From: CAMFKD01 sp964436955
GTDB taxonomy: Bacteria; Chlamydiota; Chlamydiia; Chlamydiales; JAJFMA01
Direction: 5' to 3'
Assembly: GCA_964436955.1 (NCBI GenBank)
Contig: CAYTFC010000005.1
Span: forward strand, 1-64,000
Length of the DNA stretch: 64,000 nt
The notes below the pieces were generated by a model that did no database searches, was not told the origin of the DNA, and was given only the letters and a program-made list of their open reading frames with translations. Numbering within the stretch: position 1 is the stretch's first letter; every line of letters begins with the position of its first letter. Below, piece after piece: positions 52,360 to 60,240 of the stretch. The position numbers were made by a program, and so were the translations under genes.

Positions 52360-53272
52360 CTTTGCTGATCCGGCTTCTAACTTCATCCACAAAAGGAACC
52401 ATGGAATCGTCGAATACGCTGTTATATATTTGACGCAAGGATGCAATCTCATGTGGGGAATAGTTTGTGCCCCATATTACTCGTCTCGGAAGCTTTCTCT
52501 CTCTAAAATACTTCTCATCACGCCACCAGTAATGGTTGATTCGAATATCTTGAGTTGGTGGAACATGCTTAATTGTATGTGAGAAACGAACATGATTAGC
52601 AAAAACTGTCATATCTGGATGCATAATGCAATCGTGAATCCCTGCGCGGACAACGTACTGAGGCCTTACTATAGACTTTACAAAATTATGACCACCATAC
52701 TCATCCGGTGCTCTATAAACAAAACGATCTATTTGTAAATCCGAGTCACTGATTTCTTCAATCCCTGAAGATCCATAAAGCACCCAATTTACTGCTAAAG
52801 ACGTAGCGTACATATACGAATCAAGAAACTTAGCTAAGTCACGATGATGTGGCATACAAATAAACTCATCGCTGTCTATAATCGCTAGCCACTCATTGCA
52901 GTGTGCAGCCAAAGTAACGGCATGATTATAGACTAGTTCTTGTAATGTATTGTGTTCACCCACATTAGAGGACTCCTTGCAAACATGAAAAAGGTCCACA
53001 TCACCCTTGGCAACATAGGGTTTTAAAACGTCCCAAAAGTCATCTGTACTCGCGTTGTCATAGAGATAAAAATGACCGACGCCAATGCTCTTGTGATACT
53101 CTAGCCATTCTTGAAGATAACGACCGTCATTTTGAAACATCATACAAGCAGCCACATGCGATGGTTTCCGCATCTGATGATTAAATTCGTTAGGCACGAT
53201 GGGTTGCCCGGCAACTTCAGTGAACATCGTGACTATTACAACGAGCAGATACAACATTTTCAATGCTCCCAT
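52331..53272 (-). CDS. GT92-like glycosyltransferase with signal peptide
   Basis: 313 residues. Residues 1-23 (GALKMLYLLVVIVTMFTEVAG) form a signal peptide. The body matches glycosyltransferase family 92 (DUF23): ACMMFQNDGRYLQEWLEYHK near residue 42, GVGHFYLYDNASTDD near residue 65, and a metal-binding DxD-like site LAIIDSDEFICMPHH near residue 130. The acceptor and sugar are unknown. GT92 is best known from eukaryotes. A Sec signal would place it in the periplasm or outside. Starts at 53272 and 53257 are both possible. Confidence 0.75.
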   Translation of the reverse strand: MGALKMLYLLVVIVTMFTEVAGQPIVPNEFNHQMRKPSHVAACMMFQNDGRYLQEWLEYHKSIGVGHFYLYDNASTDDFWDVLKPYVAKGDVDLFHVCKESSNVGEHNTLQELVYNHAVTLAAHCNEWLAIIDSDEFICMPHHRDLAKFLDSYMYATSLAVNWVLYGSSGIEEISDSDLQIDRFVYRAPDEYGGHNFVKSIVRPQYVVRAGIHDCIMHPDMTVFANHVRFSHTIKHVPPTQDIRINHYWWRDEKYFRERKLPRRVIWGTNYSPHEIASLRQIYNSVFDDSMVPFVDEVRSRISKVNSVFVADD

Positions 53273-53329
53273 AGTCCAATCTTTCGAATTTTATGGAAAA
53301 GTCTAACTTAACAAAATATTTTAACCAAT

Positions 53330-53358
53330 AAAAAAAGGTATCAGTTTGACCTGATACC
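53330..53358 (-). terminator. Rho-independent terminator, minus strand
   Basis: Stem ctgatacc/ggtatcag (53351-53358 with 53337-53344), loop of six, and a T-run on the minus strand (the A-run at 53330-53336). It ends the leftward gene at 53391-53870 and separates it from the GT92-like gene. Confidence 0.88.
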
Positions 53359-53390
53359 CTCGTGTGAAACACCTAGACCGTTTAAACAAA

Positions 53391-53870
53391 CTACTTTGCA
53401 GTTCCTGTGCAAGCCTCTAACGCACTTTCACGTTTTGCGCTGATCTGATTAAACATCTCCACGCCAACCTGTGCGTCAGTAATATAAGCCTTCATGACAT
53501 CCATAAAAACGTCTCGTTTTACATCTTCTACGTTGTCAGTATTATAAACTTCACTTAATGGATCATTTGTGGCCACAGGCTCTTCATCTTCTTGATATTC
53601 TTCTAAGAATTTATCCGTAATAGTAGTTGCAGCTTGATCCAATTTCCCATTAATTTCTTTTATCTGACTGGAAGCAATGCCCTTTTTGGTTAGGACCTGC
53701 TCCACTATAAGATCGGGAAAAGGATCTTGCCTTAGCTTGTCACAGTCTGCTTGCTTTTGATTTGCCAAGTTACTGTCATCTGGCATTGTATTTTGATTGG
53801 CGCCGAATAGCGCCAGCGATGCGACCAGACCCATGGTGACCAATAAGCCGGACATTAATGTCCTACCCAT
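53391..53870 (-). CDS. small exported protein
   Basis: 159 residues. A signal peptide (RTLMSGLLVTMGLVASLALF-GANQ) is followed by an acidic, mostly helical mature part with two cysteines (ADCDKLR near residue 43 and LEACTG near the end) that could pair. A perfect ribosome site, AAGGAGG, lies before the ATG and a terminator follows, so it is probably well expressed as a single gene. I recognise no family. Confidence 0.8.
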   Translation of the reverse strand: MGRTLMSGLLVTMGLVASLALFGANQNTMPDDSNLANQKQADCDKLRQDPFPDLIVEQVLTKKGIASSQIKEINGKLDQAATTITDKFLEEYQEDEEPVATNDPLSEVYNTDNVEDVKRDVFMDVMKAYITDAQVGVEMFNQISAKRESALEACTGTAK

Positions 53871-54006
53871 AACGCCTCCTTAGTTCTTGGACCCGCGTAC
53901 CCTTAAGGTGCCGCGTGCACTATGCAAATTCCAGGCCAATTTGAATGCTCAGGGAACTCTGTTCCACTTCCAACTTTCACTATATGCCAACCCTGATTTT
54001 TGACGA

Positions 54007-54030
54007 GAAGTTTTGGTAGCAATCAGGGTC
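54007..54030. repeat. repeat family D, single end
   Basis: 24 bases identical to 31-54 and ending in the 14-base core of the element ends at 45380-45543. A weak inverted partner (aaccctgatttt, 53989-54000) lies just upstream. It ends 22 bases before the folD start. Confidence 0.7.
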
Positions 54031-54052
54031 TCAGATGCGGTAAACTAACAAC

Positions 54053-54919
54053 ATGATTATTAACGGCACCGCAATCGCTTCCCAAATTCATCTCGAACTA
54101 GCTCAACGCATCAAAGAGCTGGTGCCGAAAATTCCGCGCCTAACAGCAGTTCTAGTTGGAGACAATCCCGCCTCTCATCTCTATGTGTCTGCTAAAGTAC
54201 GTGCCTGTGAAAAAATTGGGATGGCGTCAGATAAAATCCTTTTACCCGCCACAACGACTGAAGCTGAGCTATTAGAAACAATTAAAAGGCTAAATCAAGA
54301 CGAAAACGTCACCGGCATTTTAGTTCAACTACCTTTACCACAACACATTGACTCTCTTCTGATTGCAAGTCAAATTGCCCCTCATAAAGATGTCGATGGA
54401 GTCACTCCTATCAGCCATGGCAAACTAGTAATGGGTGACACTAGCGGCTTTGTGCCATGCACCCCTTTGGGCATTCAAGTTTTGCTGCAACGTCATGACA
54501 TTCCGATTGAAGGACGCCATGTGGTGATTGCAGGACGCAGCAATATTGTCGGTAAACCACTCGCATGCCTGCTCATGCAAAAGGGACCGCAAGCCAACGC
54601 TACTGTTACGCTGGTGCATAGCCGCACGCCGGACATAGCTAGTTTTTCGCGACAGGCTGATATTTTAGTGGCTGCGATTGGAAGCCCTCACTTCTTCACT
54701 GCGGATATGATTAAAGAAGGCGCTGTCATCATCGACGTCGGGCAAAACCGCATTGATGATCCCTCATCTTCGAAAGGCTCTCGACTCGTCGGCGATGTTG
54801 CCTATGAAGATGTTAAAGAAAAATGCTCATGGATTACTCCCGTTCCGGGCGGCGTTGGCCCGATGACAATTGCAATGTTGTTAAGCAACACACTTAAAGC
54901 CCTAGAACTATGTCGCTAG
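54053..54919 (+). CDS. folD: methylenetetrahydrofolate dehydrogenase/cyclohydrolase
   Basis: Bifunctional enzyme of one-carbon metabolism (5,10-methylene- to 10-formyl-tetrahydrofolate), cytosolic dimer. 288 residues. Catalytic Lys region NPASHLYVSAKVRACEKIGM near residue 38, PLPQHIDSLLIASQIAPHKDVDG near residue 98, NADP site VVIAGRSNIVGKPLACLLMQ near residue 162, and TPVPGGVGPMTIAMLLSNT near residue 262. It overlaps apbE by ten bases, an order I recall from Chlamydia. Confidence 0.96.
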   Translation: MIINGTAIASQIHLELAQRIKELVPKIPRLTAVLVGDNPASHLYVSAKVRACEKIGMASDKILLPATTTEAELLETIKRLNQDENVTGILVQLPLPQHIDSLLIASQIAPHKDVDGVTPISHGKLVMGDTSGFVPCTPLGIQVLLQRHDIPIEGRHVVIAGRSNIVGKPLACLLMQKGPQANATVTLVHSRTPDIASFSRQADILVAAIGSPHFFTADMIKEGAVIIDVGQNRIDDPSSSKGSRLVGDVAYEDVKEKCSWITPVPGGVGPMTIAMLLSNTLKALELCR

Positions 54920-55887
54920 TACGTTCTTGGGTAGCACTTCTACTGCTTGTGGTAGGATGGCTCACTGTTCAGTACTTCCAATCCAATGCCACATCACAAC
55001 CCACCGAACTCACCGGCATGGCAATGACAATGCCATATCGTATTGTCTTTGGACACCCCCTCAGTCAAGAACAGCAGCAGAAAGCTCTAGCCACCATAAC
55101 AAACACATTCGACGAAGTGAACTCTCACTACAACCAATTTAATCCCGATTCCGAGGTTTCACATCTAAACAAGCTTCAAGCTAATGTGTGGATGCCTCTA
55201 TCGCCTCAAATGCAAGCTTTTCTATTCCTCGTAGATCGATTGGTTGCATTGACAGAAGGCCGTTTTGATCCCACCGTGGAGCCCCTTAAAAAATTGTGGA
55301 TGCCCTATCTAATCAAAGGAACATCTCCCTCAGAAAACGAAGTAGCCACCATAAAAGATCTGATCGGCTGGCATCATATACATCTCAGCAACGGTCAATT
55401 TTATAAGGATCACGATGACGTCCTCATGAATTTCGATGCTGTAGCAAAAGGATTTGCGGTCGATTTATTGGTTCACAACCTCGTTAAAGAAGGGTTTTCG
55501 TCAATTTTGGTAGAGTGGGGCGGCGAAATAAAAACCGCTGGAAGGCATCCTGAAGGGCGCCTTTGGAAGGTACATATCCAAGGCCTAGAAGGCGTTGAAC
55601 TAGACGGCACAGCCTTGGCAACGAGTGGAGACTACTACCAGAAGTGGAATGTTATTTCTGATGGACAGGCAGTCACCTATTCACATATTTTTGATCCGCG
55701 CACGACAAAACCAATTGAGGTGAAGGACGATTCCATTACTAGCGCTAGTGTAAGCTGCTCAAGTTGCGCAGCAGCAGATGCTATAGCAACGGCCTTAATG
55801 GTGTTTGATAACATTCAGCAAGCTCAAGCATGGGCAGAAGAGATCCAGCAAAGCTATCCCTCCATTTCCTTTTGGCTAGCCAAGTAG
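54910..55887 (+). CDS. apbE: FAD:protein FMN transferase (ApbE)
   Basis: Attaches FMN to Thr residues of exported flavoproteins such as Nqr/Rnf subunits, on the periplasmic face. 325 residues with an N-terminal membrane segment (RSWVALLLLVVGWLTVQYF, no lipobox Cys). ApbE landmarks are FNPDSEVSHLNKLQ near residue 76, FDPTVEPLKKLW near residue 118, NFDAVAKGFAVDLL near residue 175, and LVEWGGEIKTAGRHPEG near residue 197. It is co-translated with folD. Confidence 0.92.
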   Translation: MSLVRSWVALLLLVVGWLTVQYFQSNATSQPTELTGMAMTMPYRIVFGHPLSQEQQQKALATITNTFDEVNSHYNQFNPDSEVSHLNKLQANVWMPLSPQMQAFLFLVDRLVALTEGRFDPTVEPLKKLWMPYLIKGTSPSENEVATIKDLIGWHHIHLSNGQFYKDHDDVLMNFDAVAKGFAVDLLVHNLVKEGFSSILVEWGGEIKTAGRHPEGRLWKVHIQGLEGVELDGTALATSGDYYQKWNVISDGQAVTYSHIFDPRTTKPIEVKDDSITSASVSCSSCAAADAIATALMVFDNIQQAQAWAEEIQQSYPSISFWLAK

Positions 55888-55898
55888 CTGGCTTAGGA

Positions 55899-55986
55899 AG
55901 GGACCAAAAGGACATTAGCGACAAATGATGTATACTTGCCCCCATTGTCTAGACAATGGGGGCAAGTATAGGTCTTTTTGGTCCCT
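55899..55986. repeat. large hairpin with a 40-base perfect palindrome, family C
   Basis: The core 55931-55970 is a 40-base uninterrupted palindrome, centre TCTAGA, one arm tatacttgcccccattgtct. Outer arms agggaccaaaa (55899-55909) and ttttggtccct (55976-55986) add a second pairing. It lies between apbE and tyrS. The outer word gggaccaaaaggac recurs at 41201-41238. Confidence 0.9.
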
Positions 55987-56073
55987 GTCGCATTAGTCAA
56001 CTCTATGTCTGACCCTTGACAGAAAAGCACTTACATTTTATACGTCTGAGTTTATTTTCACAAAGGCCACACT

Positions 56074-57348
56074 ATGCGTAATATCATCGACGTGCTTGAA
56101 GAACGCGGTTTTATCGATGCCATGACCAGCGAAGAAATCCGTCAGCGCGCAAATAAACCCCTCCGCGTCTATTGCGGCTTCGACCCCACCTCCGACAGCC
56201 TGCACATCGGCAATCTTGTAGGCATCATGGGCCTAGCATGGTTCCAGCGCTTTGGCCACACCCCAGTAGCCATTGTAGGTGGTGCCACAGGTCTTATCGG
56301 AGACCCATCCGGCAAAAGCCACGAACGCCCTATACTCGATGAAAACGCGCTAAAGGCAAATATCGTTGGTATTCAAAAGAACTTGGAATCCATTCTGAAC
56401 TTTCAATCTTCCGTCAACCCAGCCCTCCTCCTCAACAACTATGACTGGTACCACAACTTTTCTGCGATCCGGTTTTTAAGCGAAATTGGACGTCTCTTTC
56501 GCGTTGGCCCCATGCTCGCCAAAGATTCCGTAAAAACCCGCCTACAGTCCGATGAAGGCCTTAGCTATACCGAATTTAGTTACCAGGTGCTGCAAGGATA
56601 TGACTTCCTACACCTTCTGCAAAACCACGACGTCGAAGTGCAAATTGGAGGTAGCGACCAATGGGGCAATATCACTGCCGGAACCGACATCATTCGTAAA
56701 GTCGCTGGTAAGCAATGCTATGGCGTGACGTTTCCTCTGCTGACTACCAGCGATGGCAAGAAATTTGGTAAATCTGAAAAAGGAGCCATTTGGCTGTCCC
56801 CAGAACGCCTGTCACCATATGAGTTCTATCAATACCTTTTCCGTACAGCAGATGCCGACGTCGTTCGTCTAATGTGCATGCTGACATTCATGGAAATGAC
56901 CGAAATACGTTCTATTGAAACAAGCATGACCCAACCCGGCTACATCGCCAATACGGCTCAAGCACGGCTTGCTGAAGAAGTAACGCGTATCGTTCATGGC
57001 CAAAAAGGGCTCGAAATAGCCCTTATGGTCACGCAAGGGATTAAACCTGGCTCTGATACAGCCCTTAACGCCGCAACACTTGAAGCGCTGGCCACTGATA
57101 TGCCAAGCAAAACAGTCCTTCGTAGTGATGTTGTAGACGTCAAATTGCTTGATTTGCTGGTCCATACAGGTCTACAAACCAGTAAAAGTCAAGCTAGACG
57201 CCTCATTGAAAGCGGTGGAGCGTACCTCAATAATACGAAAATCGACAATATCGACTATACCGTTAGCGAAGAGCAGCTTATCGAAGGCAAGTTATTGCTC
57301 TTGGCAGTCGGTAAAAAGAATAAATTGCTCGTACGCATCGAGAGTTAA
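56074..57348 (+). CDS. tyrS: tyrosyl-tRNA synthetase
   Basis: Class I aminoacyl-tRNA synthetase charging tRNA-Tyr, cytosolic dimer. 424 residues. HIGH motif YCGFDPTSDSLHIGNLVG near residue 34, IGDPSGKSHER near residue 76, tyrosine pocket FSYQVLQGYDFLHLL near residue 170, GGSDQWGNITAGTDII near residue 192, and the KMSKS loop KKFGKSEKGAIW near residue 230. The last 60 residues form an S4 RNA-binding domain (SKSQARRLIESGGAYLNNTK). Confidence 0.97.
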   Translation: MRNIIDVLEERGFIDAMTSEEIRQRANKPLRVYCGFDPTSDSLHIGNLVGIMGLAWFQRFGHTPVAIVGGATGLIGDPSGKSHERPILDENALKANIVGIQKNLESILNFQSSVNPALLLNNYDWYHNFSAIRFLSEIGRLFRVGPMLAKDSVKTRLQSDEGLSYTEFSYQVLQGYDFLHLLQNHDVEVQIGGSDQWGNITAGTDIIRKVAGKQCYGVTFPLLTTSDGKKFGKSEKGAIWLSPERLSPYEFYQYLFRTADADVVRLMCMLTFMEMTEIRSIETSMTQPGYIANTAQARLAEEVTRIVHGQKGLEIALMVTQGIKPGSDTALNAATLEALATDMPSKTVLRSDVVDVKLLDLLVHTGLQTSKSQARRLIESGGAYLNNTKIDNIDYTVSEEQLIEGKLLLLAVGKKNKLLVRIES

Positions 57349-57626
57349 TCCTTGAAAATCAACAATATACAATCTATCTTCACTAAATTCAAAAATATTG
57401 TTGAAAGCAAAGCTATTATCTTTATGATGGTAAATACCTCGATATCTAAGTGCTTAAGCGTTCAGGACCCTCTACAACCCAATGACAGCGATCTTATTGA
57501 GGTAAAAATGCTATTCAATTATTTAACAGGGAAAATACTTGCCTGAAAATGAACAGGATATGACAATGCCCCCTGTTTCCTAACACCCAAAGTCCTAAAT
57601 TTTTCAACCCATGGAGTTGCAAGGCT

Positions 57627-57956
57627 ATGTCAACTTTGACAAAAAAAACGACGATGACCAAAAAGAAGTTGATTTCGTCAATATCACAGGAAAAGGGAAT
57701 TCATCCCAATGAAGTGCGCCAGGTTATCCAGGCTTTTCTTGATCATATGACACAATGCCTCTCCGAGGGAGAACGCCTTGAATTCCGTGACTTTGGTGTG
57801 TTCGAAGTCGTTATACGTAAGCGCAAAATTGGCCGCAATCCTAAGAATGCTTCAGTACCTATCGTCATCCCAGCTCGCCAAGCTGTGAAGTTTACTCCTG
57901 GTAAACGCATGCGTAAACTCATTGAAGCCGGCACAGCTAAACGCGAAGCGCGTTAA
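57627..57956 (+). CDS. HU/IHF-type DNA-binding protein
   Basis: 109 residues, with a Lys/Thr-rich N-terminal extension of about 12 residues. Bacterial histone-like fold: helix EVRQVIQAFLDHMTQCLSEG, core strand RLEFRDFGVFEVVIRKRKIG and the DNA-bending arm GRNPKNASVPIVIPARQAVK near residue 75. Both HU and IHF fit. It lies upstream of YkuD, accA and msbA, the order I recall in C. trachomatis. An A-run near the start and the ribosome site GCAAGG are visible. Confidence 0.9.
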   Translation: MSTLTKKTTMTKKKLISSISQEKGIHPNEVRQVIQAFLDHMTQCLSEGERLEFRDFGVFEVVIRKRKIGRNPKNASVPIVIPARQAVKFTPGKRMRKLIEAGTAKREAR

Positions 57957-57968
57957 TTAAAAGAACCA

Positions 57969-58020
57969 AAGGACGTAAGGAACGAAGATAATACTTTAGT
58001 TCCTTAACTCCTTTTCGTCC
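57969..58020 (+). terminator. hairpin after the HU/IHF gene
   Basis: Perfect eight-base stem taaggaac (57976-57983) / gttcctta (57999-58006), with an outer ggacg/cgtcc pair (57971-57975, 58016-58020). There is no long T-run, so the terminator role is uncertain. A second short hairpin, agtccct/agggact (58179-58199), lies closer to the next gene. Confidence 0.5.
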
Positions 58021-58230
58021 CAAGGGTATAAAGACCAGTAATGTCAATATTCGCCTAAACATAGTTTGTTAGACCGTGGACAAAATAAAAAACTAACATA
58101 ACTTACGCAAATATCTCCGTAAGGCCCTTTAGACAACACGGCTCTTTTTGAGCCTTGCTGGTTTACAAAATAAGCGACAGTCCCTATTATCTAGGGACTT
58201 CTAGCCCCTGTAAATGGAAGGGATTGCCCT

Positions 58231-59244
58231 ATGTCGCTACCTCGTCTTCTTTTAATTTTTGCAATAATTCTCTTCGGCGCGATTGGCGCAATCGGCTATT
58301 TTAAAGATGGCAATGCGACGAAAGACAGCCCGTCACCGCGCACCGTAGCCATTCCCCTTAAAGGCGAAGTTCGTGTCGTATCAGCTACTGAAGAGCGCCC
58401 TACAGCTAGAGCCACTGTTGTTGCTGAAACGCCAGCTCCAACCACTCCCGTCAACGAAAAAAGACTCATTCCAGAAGCAAATCGCATCGCTGAATTTTTC
58501 AATAAGGGCACGCCACAACTCCCCATAGTAGAAACCCTCGTGTATCATAGCCGAGTACCTTGGCTTAAAGGCCGTCCTGCATGGCTATCTGACTATGCCT
58601 CTCATTTCCGCACCTCTCGCCATTTCATTGCCCGAAGCTTAAATGGCAAGCCGGAGTACCTCAAACAAGACATCTCCGAAGGCGATCGCTTTAATGTCCT
58701 AAAGTCCGACACCAATTTTGAATTTTATTTGGTCGTCGACTTGCATCGCTGCAAAATGCTTTTCTATTATATCGACCTGGACAACAAAGAACGCGTATTG
58801 GTTAAAACCTACGATGTTGGCCTAGGACGCCTAGATAATTCACGCGCATCCGGCTTTCTCACACCGTTAGGCAAATATTCTCTTGGCGATCGAACAGCCA
58901 CCTATCGCCCCACCGTTAAAGGCTTTTATAACGGGGAAAAAGTGGAACTCGTTTCCGTTTTCGGTAGTCGTTGGATTCCGTTCGATCAAGAAATTGCTGA
59001 TTGTACCGAAGCTGCAAAAGGACTCGGTATTCATGGGGTTCCCTGGGTACAGGATGCCAAAACAGCGCAATGGCGCGAAGATACTTCCAGCGTCGGAAGA
59101 CATGTTGGGGATGGCTGCATCCGTCTGGCGACTGCTGATATAGAAGAACTCTTCGCCATCATCATTTCTCGCCCTACTACTGTGGAGCTCGTGCGAAATT
59201 TCTATGAAGCAACCCCGCCTGGCAAAGAGATCGCACGTAATTAA
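58231..59244 (+). CDS. L,D-transpeptidase (YkuD domain)
   Basis: Cross-links or anchors peptidoglycan in the periplasm. 337 residues. One N-terminal anchor (PRLLLIFAIILFGAIGAIGY), a Pro/Thr-rich linker (about 25-80), a helical region, and the YkuD domain at about 163-325. The active site has His268 (GLGIHGVPW) and Cys296 with Arg298 (DGCIRLATADIEEL); the usual Ser/Thr-His-Gly before Cys reads GDG here. It fits the reduced chlamydial cell wall. It stands 24 bases before the accA start. Confidence 0.9.
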   Translation: MSLPRLLLIFAIILFGAIGAIGYFKDGNATKDSPSPRTVAIPLKGEVRVVSATEERPTARATVVAETPAPTTPVNEKRLIPEANRIAEFFNKGTPQLPIVETLVYHSRVPWLKGRPAWLSDYASHFRTSRHFIARSLNGKPEYLKQDISEGDRFNVLKSDTNFEFYLVVDLHRCKMLFYYIDLDNKERVLVKTYDVGLGRLDNSRASGFLTPLGKYSLGDRTATYRPTVKGFYNGEKVELVSVFGSRWIPFDQEIADCTEAAKGLGIHGVPWVQDAKTAQWREDTSSVGRHVGDGCIRLATADIEELFAIIISRPTTVELVRNFYEATPPGKEIARN

Positions 59245-59267
59245 ACCGGCTATAAGAGGTATGTTCA

Positions 59268-60221
59268 TTGGACTTTTTACCACACGAAAAGCAAATTCAA
59301 GAGTACATCAAAACCATCGACCGCCTAAAAAAGCAGAACAGCAACAGTGCGATTTTTGACAAAGATATCTTCAATCTTGAGTCCAAATTAGCCACCTTGA
59401 AGGAAACAGTGTATGCCGGGTTATCCTCTTGGGAACGCGTGCAAATCTGTAGGCATCCCGGCCGCCCTCATTCCATTGATTACGTCTCTAAAATGTGCGA
59501 CGAATTCACAGAACTCTGCGGTGACCGAACCTTCGGCGAAGACCGTTCGCTCATTGGCGGCCTAGCACGCATTGGAAATATGCGCTGTGTAATCATAGGG
59601 CAAGAGAAGGGTTATGACACAGAAACAAGGCTCGATCGCAACTTTGGCATGGTCAAACCAGAGGGCTTTCGCAAGGCTCTACGTCTCATGAAACTCGCCG
59701 AAAAGTTTAACCTGCCAGTCGTCTCGTTAGTAGATACACCAGGAGCCTATGCCGTCCTCGAAGCCGAACAACGCGGACAAGCTTGGGCCATCGCTCACAA
59801 TTTACGTGAGATGGCATCACTAAAAACCTCCATTATCGTCATCATTGTCGGTGAAGGATGCTCCGGAGGAGCCATCGGTATTGCTGTAGGCGATGTGATC
59901 GCCATGCTCGAACACGCCTACTATTCTGTCATTTCACCGGAGTCCTGCGCTTCCATCCTCTATAAGGACCCCACCAAAAAAAATCTGGCAGCCACCGCCC
60001 TGAAACTCAATTCCGAGCAAGTTCTCGAATTGGAAGTCATAGATTCTATTATTAAGGAACCTCTTGGGGGAGCCCATCACGACCCACAGGCAACGATGGA
60101 TAACGTCAAACAATTTATCCTAGAACAGTGGGAAGTTCTCAAGGATGTCCCTACCGAAGCGATGCTTGAAAGACGCTATTTAAAGTTTCGCCGCATGGGA
60201 GCGTTTCAGTTTGCATCATAA
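59268..60221 (+). CDS. accA: acetyl-CoA carboxylase carboxyltransferase subunit alpha
   Basis: Makes malonyl-CoA for fatty acid synthesis together with AccD, cytosolic. 317 residues. N-terminal coiled part LKKQNSNSAIFDKDIFNLES, then ICRHPGRPHSIDYVSKMCDEF near residue 62, RKALRLMKLAEKFNLPVVSLVDTPGAYA near residue 135, and GEGCSGGAIGIAVGDVIAML near residue 195. The start is a TTG at 59268 with AAGAGGT upstream; no good ATG is in frame. accD is not in the window. Confidence 0.95.
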   Translation: MDFLPHEKQIQEYIKTIDRLKKQNSNSAIFDKDIFNLESKLATLKETVYAGLSSWERVQICRHPGRPHSIDYVSKMCDEFTELCGDRTFGEDRSLIGGLARIGNMRCVIIGQEKGYDTETRLDRNFGMVKPEGFRKALRLMKLAEKFNLPVVSLVDTPGAYAVLEAEQRGQAWAIAHNLREMASLKTSIIVIIVGEGCSGGAIGIAVGDVIAMLEHAYYSVISPESCASILYKDPTKKNLAATALKLNSEQVLELEVIDSIIKEPLGGAHHDPQATMDNVKQFILEQWEVLKDVPTEAMLERRYLKFRRMGAFQFAS

Positions 60222-60240
60222 CTCATCCATATAGACAACT

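Noticed and set aside
57352..57546. 64-codon frame between tyrS and the HU/IHF gene
   Set aside because: It begins with TTG, has no ribosome site, low complexity and no recognisable feature. The 278-base gap is better read as leader DNA.
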